Below are positions 10,310 to 20,805 of a stretch of DNA of 64,000 bases, piece after piece. Location of the stretch: the NCBI RefSeq assembly GCF_014649915.1, contig NZ_BMTY01000004.1:293927-357926 (forward strand), given 5' to 3'. Position numbers and translations under genes: made by a program. The notes under the pieces were generated by a model. That model saw only the letters and a program-made list of their open reading frames with translations, did no database searches and was not told the DNA's origin. Source of the stretch: Streptomyces toxytricini (GTDB lineage Bacteria > Actinomycetota > Actinomycetes > Streptomycetales > Streptomycetaceae). Within the stretch, counting starts at the first letter, position 1; every line of letters starts with the position of its first letter.

Positions 10310-11326
10310 ATGCTCAGCGAACGCAGACTCGAGGTGCTGCGCGCCATCGTCCAGGACTACGTCGGGACGGAGGAGCCGGTCGGCTCCAAGGCGCTCACGG
10401 AGCGGCACAGGCTCGGCGTCTCGCCCGCCACCGTGCGCAACGACATGGCCGTGCTGGAGGAGGAGGGCTATATCGCCCAGCCGCACACCAGCGCGGGCCG
10501 CATCCCCACGGACAAGGGCTACCGGCTGTTCGTGGACCGGCTGGCGGGGGTCAAGCCGCTGTCGACGCCCGAGCGCCGGGCCATCCAGAACTTCCTCGAC
10601 GGGGCCGTCGACCTCGACGACGTCGTCGGCCGCACCGTGCGGCTGCTCGCGCAGCTGACCCGGCAGGTCGCGATCGTCCAGTACCCCTCGCTGACCCGCT
10701 CGACCGTCCGGCACGTGGAGCTGCTGTCGCTGGCTCCCGCGCGCCTGATGCTCGTGCTGATCACCGACACGGGGCGGGTCGAGCAGCGGCTCGTCGACTG
10801 CCCGGCGCCCTTCGGCGAGGCCGCGCTGGCCGACCTGCGGGCGCGGCTCAACAGCCGGGTCGTCGGCCGCCGGTTCACGGACGTGCCGACGCTGGTGCAG
10901 GACCTGCCCGAGTCGTTCGAGCCGGACGACCGGGGCACGGTGTCGACCGTGCTGTCGACGCTGCTGGAGACCCTGGCCGAGGAGGCCGAGGAGCGCCTGA
11001 TGATCGCAGGCACCGCCAATCTGACGCGCTCCGGGCACGATTTCCCCCTGACGATCAGGCCCGTGCTGGAGGCTCTGGAGGAGCAGGTCGTGCTCCTCAA
11101 GCTGCTCGGCGAGGCCAATGAATCGGGCATGGCTGTACGAATCGGGCATGAGAATGCCTACGAGGGACTGAACTCCACGTCCGTCGTCTCGGTCGGCTAC
11201 GGTTCGGGCGGCGAGACAGTCGCCAAACTCGGCGTGGTCGGACCGACCCGCATGGACTACCCCGGAACGATGGGAGCGGTACGCGCAGTGGCACGTTACG
11301 TCGGACAGATCCTGGCGGAGTCGTAA
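10310..11326 (+). CDS. hrcA: Heat-inducible transcriptional repressor HrcA
   Basis: 338 residues. HrcA is the CIRCE-binding repressor of chaperone genes, folded into an active form with GroEL's help. The N-terminal winged helix reads [28 protein letters not shown], then [37 protein letters not shown], a family signature. The C-terminal GAF-like and dimerisation region ends [45 protein letters not shown]. Length is normal. The start ATG 10310 has GGAGGTG just upstream. The TAA abuts the GTG of dnaJ with no gap. CIRCE upstream implies autoregulation. Confidence 0.96.
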   Translation: MLSERRLEVLRAIVQDYVGTEEPVGSKALTERHRLGVSPATVRNDMAVLEEEGYIAQPHTSAGRIPTDKGYRLFVDRLAGVKPLSTPERRAIQNFLDGAVDLDDVVGRTVRLLAQLTRQVAIVQYPSLTRSTVRHVELLSLAPARLMLVLITDTGRVEQRLVDCPAPFGEAALADLRARLNSRVVGRRFTDVPTLVQDLPESFEPDDRGTVSTVLSTLLETLAEEAEERLMIAGTANLTRSGHDFPLTIRPVLEALEEQVVLLKLLGEANESGMAVRIGHENAYEGLNSTSVVSVGYGSGGETVAKLGVVGPTRMDYPGTMGAVRAVARYVGQILAES

Positions 11327-12463
11327 GTGGCCACGGACTACTACGCCGTACTCGGCGTGCGCCGCGACGCATCGCAGGACGAGATCAAGAAGGCCTTCCG
11401 CCGCCTCGCGCGCGAGCTCCACCCGGACGTCAACCCGGACCCGAAGACGCAGGAGCGCTTCAAGGAGATCAACGCCGCGTACGAGGTGCTCTCGGACCCG
11501 CAGAAGAAGCAGGTCTACGACCTCGGCGGCGACCCGCTGTCCTCCTCGGGCGGCGGCGGCGCCGGCGGCTTCGGTGCGGGCGGCTTCGGCAACTTCTCCG
11601 ACATCATGGACGCCTTCTTCGGCCAGGCGGCGCAGCGCGGCCCGCGCTCGCGCACCCGCCGCGGCCAGGACGCCATGATCCGCCTGGACCTGGAGCTGGA
11701 CGAGGCCGCCTTCGGCACGACCAAGGAGATCCAGGTCGACACGGCCGTCGTCTGCACCACCTGCTCCGGTGAGGGCGCCGCCCCCGGCACCTCGGCGCAG
11801 ACGTGCGACATGTGCCGCGGCCGCGGCGAGGTCTCGCAGGTCACCCGGTCCTTCCTGGGCCAGGTCATGACCTCGCGCCCCTGCCCGCAGTGCCAGGGCT
11901 TCGGCACGGTCGTCCCCACCCCGTGCCCCGAGTGCGCGGGCGACGGCCGGGTCCGCTCCCGCCGCAGCCTCACGGTGAAGATCCCCGCCGGCGTCGAGAA
12001 CGGCACCCGGATCCAGCTCGCGGGCGAGGGCGAGGTCGGCCCCGGCGGCGGCCCCGCCGGCGACCTGTACGTCGAGATCCACGAGCTGAGCCACCCGGTG
12101 TTCCAGCGGCGCGGCGACGACCTGCACTGCACGGTCACCCTCCCGATGACCGCGGCTGCCCTCGGCACCAAGTGCCCGCTGGAGACGCTGGACGGCATGG
12201 AGGAGGTCGACATCCGGCCCGGCACCCAGTCCGGCCAGTCGATTCCGCTGCACGGCCGCGGCGTCACCCACCTGCGCGGCGGCGGGCGCGGCGACCTCAT
12301 CGTGCACGTCGAGGTCCAGACCCCCGCCAAGCTGGACGCCCAGCAGGAGGAGCTGCTGCGGCAGCTCGCCAAGCTGCGCGGCGAGGAGCGCCCCATGGGC
12401 CAGTTCGCCCCCGGCCAGCAGGGTCTCTTCAGTCGCCTGAAGGACGCCTTCAACGGCCGCTGA
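11327..12463 (+). CDS. dnaJ: Chaperone protein DnaJ (DnaJ2 type)
   Basis: 378 residues. An Hsp40 co-chaperone that delivers unfolded proteins to DnaK and stimulates its ATPase. The J domain holds H32-P33-D34, followed by a Gly-rich linker (SSGGGGAGGFGAGGFGNF). The zinc domain has four repeats (CTTCSGEG, CDMCRGRG, CPQCQGFG, CPECAGDG). Two beta-sandwich C-terminal substrate domains follow. The GTG start immediately follows the hrcA TAA, so translation is probably coupled and both genes are under CIRCE. The hrcA linkage marks it as the second actinobacterial DnaJ, not the one in the dnaK operon. A strong hairpin follows. Confidence 0.96.
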   Translation: MATDYYAVLGVRRDASQDEIKKAFRRLARELHPDVNPDPKTQERFKEINAAYEVLSDPQKKQVYDLGGDPLSSSGGGGAGGFGAGGFGNFSDIMDAFFGQAAQRGPRSRTRRGQDAMIRLDLELDEAAFGTTKEIQVDTAVVCTTCSGEGAAPGTSAQTCDMCRGRGEVSQVTRSFLGQVMTSRPCPQCQGFGTVVPTPCPECAGDGRVRSRRSLTVKIPAGVENGTRIQLAGEGEVGPGGGPAGDLYVEIHELSHPVFQRRGDDLHCTVTLPMTAAALGTKCPLETLDGMEEVDIRPGTQSGQSIPLHGRGVTHLRGGGRGDLIVHVEVQTPAKLDAQQEELLRQLAKLRGEERPMGQFAPGQQGLFSRLKDAFNGR

Positions 12464-12482
12464 CCTGCCGCTTCGGACGGCC

Positions 12483-12522
12483 GCCGAGCCCGGCCCGGGA
12501 ACCTTCCCGGGCCGGGCTCGGC
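12483..12522 (+). terminator. Terminator hairpin after hrcA-dnaJ
   Basis: GCCGAGCCCGGCCCGGGA (12483-12500) pairs with TCCCGGGCCGGGCTCGGC (12505-12522), an 18-bp perfect stem with a 4-base loop, 20 bp after the dnaJ stop. Confidence 0.8.
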
Positions 12523-12619
12523 GCCTTCCGGGGACCGCCGCGGCCGCCCGGCGCGGCGGACTATGCCAGGCGAGTACGGTGATTCGGCCCCGTGAGCGGG
12601 ACGTGGCACGATGCGGTGC

Positions 12620-13711
12620 ATGTCCTCGCCACTGAACGGTCTCGCCCGGTACCCGATCGTGCAGGCTCCCATGGCGGGCGGGGCCTCCTGCCCGCCGCTC
12701 GCCGCCGCGGTGTGCGAGGCGGGCGCCCTGGGCTTCCTGGCCGGCGGCTACAAGACCGCCGACGGCATGTACCAGGAGGTCAAACGGCTGCGCGCGCTCA
12801 CCCGGCGCCCATTCGGCGTCAACCTCTTCATGCCGCAGACCGGACACGCCGACCCGGCCGCGATCGAGACGTACCGCGGGCAGCTCGCCGGCGAGGGCAC
12901 CTGGTACGACGTCTCCCTCGCCGAGGAGGACACCGCCGGCACCAGCGACGACGGCTACGACGCCAAACTCGCGATCCTGCTGGAGGACCCGGTCCCCGCC
13001 GTGTCGTTCACCTTCGGCTGCCCCGCCCCGCAGACGCTCGCCGCCCTGCGCAAGGCCGGCACGTACACCATCGTCACCGCCACCTCGGTCGACGAGGCCC
13101 GCGCCGCCGAGGCCGCGGGGGCCGACGCCGTCTGCGTCCAGGGCGTCGAGGCCGGCGGCCACCAGGGCACCCACCGCGACGACCCGCAGGCCGACGCCAC
13201 CGCCGGGGTCGGGCTGCTCGCCCTCGTCGCCCAGGTCAGGGAGGCCGTCGGCCTGCCGATCATCGCCGCGGGCGGGCTGATGCGCGGCTCGCAGATCGTG
13301 GCGCTGCTCGCCGCCGGCGCCGAGGCGGGGCAGCTCGGCACCGCCTTCCTGCCCTGCCCCGAGTCCGGGGCGCACCCGCTGCACAAGAAGGCGCTCACCG
13401 ACCCGCTGTTCCCGCACACCGAGCTGACCAGGGCGTTCTCCGGGCGTCCCGCCCGCGGCCTGGTCAACCGGTTCATGCGCGAGCACGGGCCGTACGCCCC
13501 GGCCGCGTACCCGCAGGTCCACCACATCACCGCCGGGCTCCGCAAGGCGGCCGCCGCGGCCGGGGACCCGCAGGGCATGGCGCTGTGGGCGGGCCAAGGG
13601 CACCGGCTGGCGCGGGCGCTGCCCGCGGGGCAGCTGGTGGAGGTGCTGGCCGCCGAGATCGCCGAGGCGCAGAGCGCACTGAACGACATGCAGAAGAGGA
13701 GTACGTCATGA
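12620..13711 (+). CDS. Nitronate monooxygenase-family FMN protein
   Basis: 363 residues. A TIM-barrel flavoprotein of the 2-nitropropane dioxygenase/nitronate monooxygenase family, which oxidises alkyl nitronates. Seen: IVQAPMAGGASCPPLAAAVCEAGALGFLAGGY at the N-terminus, RRPFGVNLF, VSFTFGCP, the phosphate-binding region VCVQGVEAGGHQGTH, and IIAAGGLMRGSQIVALLAAGAEAGQLGTAFL. The true substrate is unproven; some members are NADH:quinone reductases or enoyl reductases. ATG 12620 (MSSPLNG) is chosen over 12611. The 3' end overlaps rsmE by 4 bp (ATGA), so the two are translationally coupled, although no functional link is obvious. Confidence 0.88.
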   Translation: MSSPLNGLARYPIVQAPMAGGASCPPLAAAVCEAGALGFLAGGYKTADGMYQEVKRLRALTRRPFGVNLFMPQTGHADPAAIETYRGQLAGEGTWYDVSLAEEDTAGTSDDGYDAKLAILLEDPVPAVSFTFGCPAPQTLAALRKAGTYTIVTATSVDEARAAEAAGADAVCVQGVEAGGHQGTHRDDPQADATAGVGLLALVAQVREAVGLPIIAAGGLMRGSQIVALLAAGAEAGQLGTAFLPCPESGAHPLHKKALTDPLFPHTELTRAFSGRPARGLVNRFMREHGPYAPAAYPQVHHITAGLRKAAAAAGDPQGMALWAGQGHRLARALPAGQLVEVLAAEIAEAQSALNDMQKRSTS

Positions 13712-14451
13712 CCGCCCCCGTGTTCGTGGTGGAGGAGGTCCCCGCCGGGCCGCGGTTCGTCCTGGACGGCCCCGAAGGCCGCCACGCGGTGTCCGTCAAG
13801 CGGCTGGCCCCGGGCGAGGAGGTCGTCCTCACCGACGGCCGCGGCGGCTGGGCCGAGGCCGTCGTCGAGGCTGCCGAGGGCAAGGACCGGCTCGTCGTCG
13901 CGGTGCTCGCGACGGGTGAGGAGCCGGAGCCCGAGGTGACGATCACCGTCGTCCAGGCCCTGCCCAAGGGCGACCGCGGCGAGGTGGCCGTCGAGACCAT
14001 GACGGAGACCGGCGTCGACGCGATCGTGCCCTGGCAGGCTTCCCGCTGCATCACCCAGTGGCGCGGCGACCGCGGCGCCAAGTCCCTCGCCAAGTGGCGC
14101 AGCACCGCCCGTGAGGCCGGCAAGCAGTCCCGGCGCGTCCGCTTCCCCGAGGTGGCGGAGGCCATGTCCACCAAGCAGGTCGCGGCGCTGCTGGCCGGCG
14201 CCGACCTCGCCGTCGTCCTGCACGAGGACCGCGACGCCCCCTCCGAGGCCCTGGCCGGGGCCGAACTGCCGAAGGCCGGGTCCGTCGTCCTGGTCGTGGG
14301 CCCCGAGGGCGGCGTCTCGCCGGAGGAGCTCGCCGCCTTCACGGCCGCCGGCGCCCGCACCTGCCGGCTGGGCCGCTCGGTGCTGCGCACCTCCACCGCG
14401 GGCACCGCGGCCGCCGCGGTCCTGCTGGCGCGGACCGGCCGCTGGTCCTGA
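13708..14451 (+). CDS. rsmE: 16S rRNA (uracil-1498-N3)-methyltransferase
   Basis: 247 residues. RsmE methylates N3 of U1498 in 16S rRNA using SAM. The N-terminal PUA-like RNA-binding part contains GPEGRHAVSVKRLAPGEEVVLTDGRGG. The SPOUT knot domain contains VQALPKGDRGEVAVETMTETGV, VPWQASRCITQW, WRSTAREAGKQSRRVRFPEV, LVVGPEGGVSPEEL and LGRSVLRTSTAGTAAAAVLL, the SAM-binding knot. Length is normal. Its ATG overlaps the preceding gene's stop (ATGA). In many actinobacteria it lies next to dnaJ and the HIT gene, as here. Confidence 0.95.
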   Translation: MTAPVFVVEEVPAGPRFVLDGPEGRHAVSVKRLAPGEEVVLTDGRGGWAEAVVEAAEGKDRLVVAVLATGEEPEPEVTITVVQALPKGDRGEVAVETMTETGVDAIVPWQASRCITQWRGDRGAKSLAKWRSTAREAGKQSRRVRFPEVAEAMSTKQVAALLAGADLAVVLHEDRDAPSEALAGAELPKAGSVVLVVGPEGGVSPEELAAFTAAGARTCRLGRSVLRTSTAGTAAAAVLLARTGRWS

Positions 14452-14551
14452 AATGCCGGCGGGCGGCGGCGGGCCGCCCGATACGATGCCCGAACTGATC
14501 AACACCCGTGCGGGCGGCAGCGCCCGCGCCACCGTCACGGAAGGCGAAGCC

Positions 14552-14911
14552 ATGGCAGGGGAACCGCAGGCGGACTGCCTGTTCTGCAAGATCGTCGCGG
14601 GAACCGTCCCGGCGACCGTGGTCCGGGAGACCGAGACGACCGTCGCGTTCCGGGACATCAACCCCCAGGCGCCCACGCACGTCCTGGTCATCCCCAAGGC
14701 GCACTACGCGGACGCGGCCTCCCTCGCCGCGGGCGCGCCCGACCTCGCCGCCGACGTGCTCCGCGAGGCCGGTGAGATCGCCGCCCAGGAGAAGGTCGAC
14801 GACCACGGCTACCGGATCGTCTTCAACACCGGCGCCGGGGCGGGCCAGACCGTCTTCCACACGCACGCGCACGTCCTCGGCGGGCGCGGCCTCCAGTGGC
14901 CGCCGGGGTAG
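14552..14911 (+). CDS. HIT-family nucleotide hydrolase/binding protein
   Basis: 119 residues starting [17 protein letters not shown]. The histidine triad F-H103-T-H105-A-H107-VLGG lies near the C-terminus, as in HINT-type purine nucleoside phosphoramidases, and [14 protein letters not shown] with [17 protein letters not shown] is the standard N-terminal half. HIT proteins hydrolyse AMP-linked substrates. A GAAGGCGA ribosome site precedes ATG 14552. An upstream in-frame ATG at 14486 would add 22 residues unlike the family. The next gene starts 4 bp after the stop, so the two are co-transcribed. Confidence 0.92.
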   Translation: MAGEPQADCLFCKIVAGTVPATVVRETETTVAFRDINPQAPTHVLVIPKAHYADAASLAAGAPDLAADVLREAGEIAAQEKVDDHGYRIVFNTGAGAGQTVFHTHAHVLGGRGLQWPPG

Positions 14912-14915
14912 CCCC

Positions 14916-15827
14916 GTGTCCCTACGCGAATTCGTGGTGCTGGGCACCGCCAGCCAGGTGCCCACCCGCCACCGCAACCACAACGGCTACCTCCTGCGCT
15001 GGGACGGCGAGGGCATCCTCTTCGACCCCGGCGAGGGGACCCAGCGCCAGATGCTGCGCGCCGGGGTGGCCGCGCACGACATCAACCGGATCTGCATCAC
15101 GCACTTCCACGGCGACCACAGCCTGGGCCTCGCCGGCGTCGTCCAGCGCATCAACCTCGACCAGGTCCCGCACCCCGTCACCGCGCACTACCCGGCCTCC
15201 GGACAGGTCTTCTTCGACCGGCTGCGGTACGCCACCGCCTACCGGGAGACCGTCAAGCTCCGCGAGGAGCCCGTCGGCGGCGACGGCGTGCTCGCCCAAG
15301 GCCCCCCGTACCGCCTGGAGACGCGCAGGCTCTCCCACCCGGTGGAGTCCTTCGGCTACCGGATCACCGAGCCCGACGGGCGGCGCATGGTCCCCGAGCT
15401 GCTCGCGCGGCACGGCGTCAAGGGCCCCGACGTGGGCCGGATCCAGCGCGAGGGCCGGCTGGGCGCGGTCACCCTCGACGACGTCAGCGTGCCGCGGCCG
15501 GGCCAGCGGTTCGCGTTCGTCATGGACACCCGGGTGTGCTCCGGCGCGGAGGAGCTCGCCGAGGGCTGCGACCTGCTGGTCATCGAGTCGACCTTCCTCG
15601 ACGCGGACGAGCGCCTGGCCGCCGACCACGGGCACCTGACCGCGGGCCAGGCGGCCCGCATCGCCCGCGGGGCCGGAGTGCGGCACCTGGTGCTGACGCA
15701 CTTCTCGCAGCGCTACGGCGACCCCGGCGAGTTCGAGCGCCAGGCGCGCGCGGCCGGCTTCGAGGGCGGGCTGACCGTCGCGGCGGACCTCGCGCGGATC
15801 CCCGTCCCCAAGCGCGCCGACGGCTGA
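14916..15827 (+). CDS. rnz: Ribonuclease Z-like metallo-hydrolase
   Basis: 303 residues, GTG start ([23 protein letters not shown]). The N-terminus with [19 protein letters not shown] and the motif T-H63-F-H65-G-D67-H68 is characteristic of RNase Z (tRNase Z), which trims the 3' ends of tRNA precursors. Further metal ligands fall in AFVMDTRVC and LTHFSQRY. The length matches the short bacterial form. The gene begins 4 bp after the HIT gene. In this neighbourhood of rRNA/tRNA maturation genes the tRNA-processing role is plausible; other beta-CASP or MBL activities are less likely. Confidence 0.88.
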   Translation: MSLREFVVLGTASQVPTRHRNHNGYLLRWDGEGILFDPGEGTQRQMLRAGVAAHDINRICITHFHGDHSLGLAGVVQRINLDQVPHPVTAHYPASGQVFFDRLRYATAYRETVKLREEPVGGDGVLAQGPPYRLETRRLSHPVESFGYRITEPDGRRMVPELLARHGVKGPDVGRIQREGRLGAVTLDDVSVPRPGQRFAFVMDTRVCSGAEELAEGCDLLVIESTFLDADERLAADHGHLTAGQAARIARGAGVRHLVLTHFSQRYGDPGEFERQARAAGFEGGLTVAADLARIPVPKRADG

Positions 15828-15839
15828 CCCGGGGGTCGC

Positions 15840-15869
15840 GGGGGCGGTGGCCGGGTGCCCGCCGCCCCC
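15840..15869 (+). terminator. Possible terminator hairpin after RNase Z gene
   Basis: GGGGGCGG (15840-15847) pairs with CCGCCCCC (15862-15869), 13 bp after the stop. There is no T-run. Confidence 0.4.
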
Positions 15870-16040
15870 GCCACGCCCCGCACGAGGGGATCGCGAGCCG
15901 CGGAGGAGTCCCGCGGTAGTGATGTGCGCCACACTGGGTTTCCGTCCCGCCGGGGACGGGCAAGGCTGTCGGTTTTCCGCCGCGTTCCGCCGCGTGACGC
16001 CTTGCAGAAACGACCCTTCGCGCCGATCGGGGAGAACACC

Positions 16041-17162
16041 GTGGTCAACCGGGACAGTCGCTTCAGCCGCAGCACAGCAGTGGACCCCCTCGGTCCGGTG
16101 CGCGATCCCGAAGAGCCGGGGTGCGACGTCTTCCTGACCGGCACTGTCTTCCTCGACATCATCTTCACCGGCCTCGACTCGGCCCCCGTGCGCGGCACCG
16201 AGTCCTGGGCGCGCGGCATGGGCTCCAGCCCCGGCGGCGTCGCCAACATGGCCACCGCGCTGGCCCGGCTCGGCCTGCGCACCTCGCTCGCCGCCGCGTT
16301 CGGCGACGACCACTACGGCGAGTACTGCTGGGACGCGCTGGAGCAGGGCGAGGGCATCGACCTGTCCATGTCCCGGACCGTCCCCGGCTGGCACAGCCCC
16401 GTCACCGTCTCCATGGCGTACGAGGGCGAGCGGACGATGGTCTCGCACGGCCACGAGGCGCCCCCCGGCTTCGGCCACGAGGGCGCGGCCGCGCCTGGAG
16501 GGGCCGTCTTCCCGCAGTGCCCGCCCCGCACGCGGGCCGCCGTGGCCTCGCTCACCCCGGGCCGCGGGGACGGCTGGATCGGGGAGGCCGCCCGCCGCGG
16601 GGCGCGGATCTTCGCGGACGTCGGCTGGGACACCACCGGCCGGTGGGAGCTGGCCGGGCTGACCGACCTGGAGCACTGCGAGGCGTTCCTGCCGAACGCG
16701 GGCGAGGCCATGCGGTACACGCGCACGGACTGCCCGCGGGCGGCGGCCCGGGCGCTGGCCGAGCGCGTCCCGGTCGCGGTGGTGACCCTGGGCGCGGAGG
16801 GCTCGTACGCCGTGGACTCCGGCACCGGGGAGACGGCCGAGGTGCCCGGGATCGCGGTCGACGCCCTCGACCCGACGGGCGCGGGCGACGTGTACGTGGC
16901 CGGGTTCGTCACCGGCTCGCTGGCGGGCTGGCCGCTGGCCGACCGGCTGGCCTTCGCGGGCCTGACGGCCGCCCTGTCCGTCCGCGAGTTCGGCGGCTCC
17001 CTCTCGGCCCCCGGCTGGGCCGAGGTGGCCCACTGGTGGGAGGCCGCCCCGGAAGGGCTGCGGGAGCGGTACGCCTTCCTCGACGAGCTGGTCCCGCCCG
17101 CCGGCGCGCACGCCCCGCGGCGCCGGGCCGTCCCGACGATCGGCTTCCGCCACTCCGCGTGA
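16041..17162 (+). CDS. PfkB-family carbohydrate/nucleoside kinase
   Basis: 373 residues from GTG 16041 (VVNRDSRFSRSTAV). A ribokinase-fold sugar or nucleoside kinase: CDVFLTGTVFLDIIFTGLDS at the start, the first signature GMGSSPGGVANMATALARLGLRTSLAAAFGDDHYGEYCWDAL, VTLGAEGSYAVD, and the second signature DPTGAGDVYVAGFVTG with the catalytic Asp. The ~50-residue N-terminal tail before the fold is variable, so the start is approximate. The substrate cannot be told. It sits between RNase Z and phoH in its own unit, with ~210 bp upstream. Confidence 0.87.
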   Translation: MVNRDSRFSRSTAVDPLGPVRDPEEPGCDVFLTGTVFLDIIFTGLDSAPVRGTESWARGMGSSPGGVANMATALARLGLRTSLAAAFGDDHYGEYCWDALEQGEGIDLSMSRTVPGWHSPVTVSMAYEGERTMVSHGHEAPPGFGHEGAAAPGGAVFPQCPPRTRAAVASLTPGRGDGWIGEAARRGARIFADVGWDTTGRWELAGLTDLEHCEAFLPNAGEAMRYTRTDCPRAAARALAERVPVAVVTLGAEGSYAVDSGTGETAEVPGIAVDALDPTGAGDVYVAGFVTGSLAGWPLADRLAFAGLTAALSVREFGGSLSAPGWAEVAHWWEAAPEGLRERYAFLDELVPPAGAHAPRRRAVPTIGFRHSA

Positions 17163-17312
17163 GCGCGGCGGCCGGCCGCCCGGCGGGACGGGACGGGCGG
17201 CCGGTAAAACCCCTCGGTGCCGCCCGACCGGCGACGTACCCTTGGTACTCCGGAGGTCGTCGATCGGCGCGACCCCTCAGCGGGAGGTATGTGCAGGCCA
17301 CAGTGCCGGCCC

Positions 17313-18368
<1,056 letters not shown>

Positions 18369-18381
18369 AACCCAGCGCACC

Positions 18382-18879
18382 ATGTCGATCGACGTCAACA
18401 ACGAGTCCGGGACCGACGTAGACGAGCGGGCGATCCTCGACATCGCCCGCTACGCGCTCACCCGGATGCGGATCCACCCGCTGTCCGAGCTCTCCGTCAT
18501 CGTCGTCGACGAGGACGCCATGGAGCAGCTCCACATCCAGTGGATGGACCTGCCCGGACCCACCGACGTCATGTCCTTCCCGATGGACGAGCTGCGCCCG
18601 CCGTCGAAGGACGACGAGGAGCCCCCGCAGGGCCTCCTCGGCGACATCGTGCTCTGCCCCGAGGTGGCGAAGAAGCAGGGCCAGGAGGCGCCGACGCAGC
18701 ACTCCATGGACGAGGAGCTCCAGCTCCTGACCGTCCACGGGGTGCTGCACCTGCTGGGCTACGACCACGAGGAGCCCGACGAGAAGGCCGAGATGTTCGG
18801 CCTCCAGGCGGCGATCGTGGACGGCTGGCGCGCCGAGCGCGGCCTGACCGGCCCGTCCCCGGCCCCCACCGTCTCGTGA
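18382..18879 (+). CDS. ybeY: rRNA maturation endoribonuclease YbeY
   Basis: 165 residues. YbeY is a zinc-dependent endoribonuclease for 16S rRNA 3'-end maturation and 70S quality control. The zinc motif H119-GVL-H123-LLGYD-H129 is intact, and the substrate region [14 protein letters not shown] and [13 protein letters not shown] match the family. It contains an acidic N-terminal half. The gene overlaps the next (CorC-like) by 4 bp (GTGA) and follows phoH, a widely conserved order. Confidence 0.95.
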   Translation: MSIDVNNESGTDVDERAILDIARYALTRMRIHPLSELSVIVVDEDAMEQLHIQWMDLPGPTDVMSFPMDELRPPSKDDEEPPQGLLGDIVLCPEVAKKQGQEAPTQHSMDEELQLLTVHGVLHLLGYDHEEPDEKAEMFGLQAAIVDGWRAERGLTGPSPAPTVS

Positions 18880-20180
18880 CCGCCCCCCAACTGATCACCG
18901 GGGCCGTCCTGCTCGTCGTGGTCGCCTGGTTCGCGGCCTGCGCCGAGTCCGGGCTCGCCCGCGTCTCCTCCTTCCGCGCCGAGCAGGCCGTACGCGAGGG
19001 CCGGCGCGGCGCCGAGAAGCTCGTCCAGGTCGCCGCCGACACCACCCGCTACCTGAACGTCGCCCTGCTGGTGCGCGTGACCTGCGAGATGGCCGCGGGC
19101 GTGCTCGTCACATACGTCTGCCTCGACGAGTTCGGGGAGAACTGGACGGCGCTGCTCATCGCGATCGGCGTGATGGTCCTCGTGTCGTTCGTCGCCGTCG
19201 GCGTCTCGCCGCGCACCATCGGCCGCCAGCACCCGCTGGGCACGGCGACGGCCGCCGCGTACGTCCTCGTCCCGCTGGCCCGGGTCATGGGCCCGGTCCC
19301 GCAGCTGCTGATCCTCCTCGGCAACGCCCTCACCCCCGGCAAGGGCTTCCGCAAGGGCCCCTTCGCCTCCGAGGCCGAACTGCGGGCCATGGTCGACCTC
19401 GCGGAGCGGGAGTCGCTCATCGAGGACGAGGAGCGCCGCATGGTGCACCAGGTCTTCGAGCTCGGCGACACGCTCGTGCGCGAGGTGATGGTGCCGCGCA
19501 CCGACCTGGTGTGCATCGAGCGCTACAAGACCGTCCGCCAGGCGACGACGCTCGCGCTGCGCTCGGGCTTCTCCCGCATCCCCGTGACCGGGGAGAACGA
19601 GGACGACATCGTCGGCATCGTGTACCTGAAGGACCTCGTCCGCAGGACGCACGTCAGCCGGGACGCCGAGACCGACCTCGTCTCGGCGGCGATGCGGCCG
19701 GCGGCCTTCGTCCCGGACACGAAGAACGCCGGCGACCTGCTGCGCGAGATGCAGCAGGTCCGCAACCACGTCGCCGTCGTGATCGACGAGTACGGCGGCA
19801 CGGCGGGCATCGTCACCATCGAGGACATCCTGGAGGAGATCGTCGGTGAGATCACCGACGAGTACGACCGGGAGCTGCCGCCCGTCGAGGAGCTCGGCGG
19901 GGACCGCTACCGGGTCACCGCGCGCCTGGACATCACCGACCTCGGCGAGCTGTTCAAGGTCGACGCCTTCGACGACGAGGACGTCGAGACGGTGGGCGGG
20001 CTGCTGGCGAAGGCCCTGGGCAGGGTTCCGATCGCCGGCGCGTCCGCGGCGGTCGAGCTGCCCGACGGGCGGCCGCTGCGGCTGACGGCGGAGGCCCCGG
20101 CCGGGCGCCGGAACAAGATCGTGACGGTGCTGGTGGAGCCGGTGGAGCCCGCCGCGGACGAGGACGGGGAGGCCGGGTGA
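18876..20180 (+). CDS. CorC/hemolysin-family membrane protein (CNNM-type transporter)
   Basis: 434 residues, GTG start overlapping ybeY. Order: an N-terminal CNNM membrane domain with about four hydrophobic segments ([22 protein letters not shown], ~65-85, [23 protein letters not shown], ~125-145), a CBS pair ([97 protein letters not shown]) and the small C-terminal CorC/HlyC domain ([21 protein letters not shown]). CNNM/CorC proteins export or regulate Mg2+ and Co2+. It was long called hemolysin without evidence. The downstream MmcQ-like gene also overlaps by 4 bp. Confidence 0.9.
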   Translation: MTAPQLITGAVLLVVVAWFAACAESGLARVSSFRAEQAVREGRRGAEKLVQVAADTTRYLNVALLVRVTCEMAAGVLVTYVCLDEFGENWTALLIAIGVMVLVSFVAVGVSPRTIGRQHPLGTATAAAYVLVPLARVMGPVPQLLILLGNALTPGKGFRKGPFASEAELRAMVDLAERESLIEDEERRMVHQVFELGDTLVREVMVPRTDLVCIERYKTVRQATTLALRSGFSRIPVTGENEDDIVGIVYLKDLVRRTHVSRDAETDLVSAAMRPAAFVPDTKNAGDLLREMQQVRNHVAVVIDEYGGTAGIVTIEDILEEIVGEITDEYDRELPPVEELGGDRYRVTARLDITDLGELFKVDAFDDEDVETVGGLLAKALGRVPIAGASAAVELPDGRPLRLTAEAPAGRRNKIVTVLVEPVEPAADEDGEAG

Positions 20181-20539
20181 CGCCGGCGGAGCTGCGCGCC
20201 CTCTGCCTCGGCTTCAACGCGGCCGTCGAGGAGTTCCCCTTCGGGCCCGAGACCTCCGTGTTCAAGGTGCTCGGCAAGGTGTTCGCGCTGTCGGCGCTCG
20301 ACGGGGAGCCGCTGAAGGTGAACCTCAAGTGCGAGCCGGAGAACGCGGTGCGGCTGCGCACCGCGCACGAGGGCGTCGTCCCGGGCTGGCACATGAACAA
20401 GCGGCACTGGAACACGGTCACCGCGGGCGGCCCCGGGGCGGTGCCGGACGCGCTGGTCCGCGAGCTCGTCGAGGACAGCTACGACCTGGTGGTCGCCGGC
20501 CTGCCGCGGACCGAGCGGCTCCGGCTCGACCGGCCCTGA
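20177..20539 (+). CDS. MmcQ/YjbR-family DNA-binding-like protein
   Basis: 120 residues from a GTG that overlaps the CorC-like stop. [38 protein letters not shown]...LKVNLKCEPENAVRLR...VPGWHMNKRHWNTV is a full-length match to the MmcQ/YjbR fold (CyaY-like). Members are small, single-domain proteins; DNA binding has been suggested but the role is unknown. The close 4-bp overlap puts it at the end of the phoH-ybeY-corC operon. Confidence 0.85.
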   Translation: MTPAELRALCLGFNAAVEEFPFGPETSVFKVLGKVFALSALDGEPLKVNLKCEPENAVRLRTAHEGVVPGWHMNKRHWNTVTAGGPGAVPDALVRELVEDSYDLVVAGLPRTERLRLDRP

Positions 20540-20805
20540 CCCAGCCGTGCACGGACCCTGAACAGGCCCTGAACAGGCACGACCGGTGGACGGCCGGTCG
20601 GGGGCGTGGGACGAAGGTCACTCCCCGCACCCGCCCCTCGCGGCAAGGAACCCGCCCGACCGCCGTTTATGTTGGTCCAGGCCAAGCCGTGATCGCCTGC
20701 GGCCCGGGGGGACCGCGTGGATCACGGGGCACGGGGGACGGAGGGGAGAGCGCCTCGGCGGGGCCGTCGAACGGCACCGCCGAGGCGCTCCCTATGCTGT
20801 CGGCC

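Noticed and set aside
10289..13603. A 1,104-codon minus-strand frame across hrcA-dnaJ and the NMO gene
   Set aside because: Antisense shadow of high-G+C genes; the plus strand holds unmistakable HrcA, DnaJ and nitronate monooxygenase.
20540..20805. Short frames before the cytidine-deaminase-like gene
   Set aside because: Low-complexity shadows; the interval is a normal promoter region.
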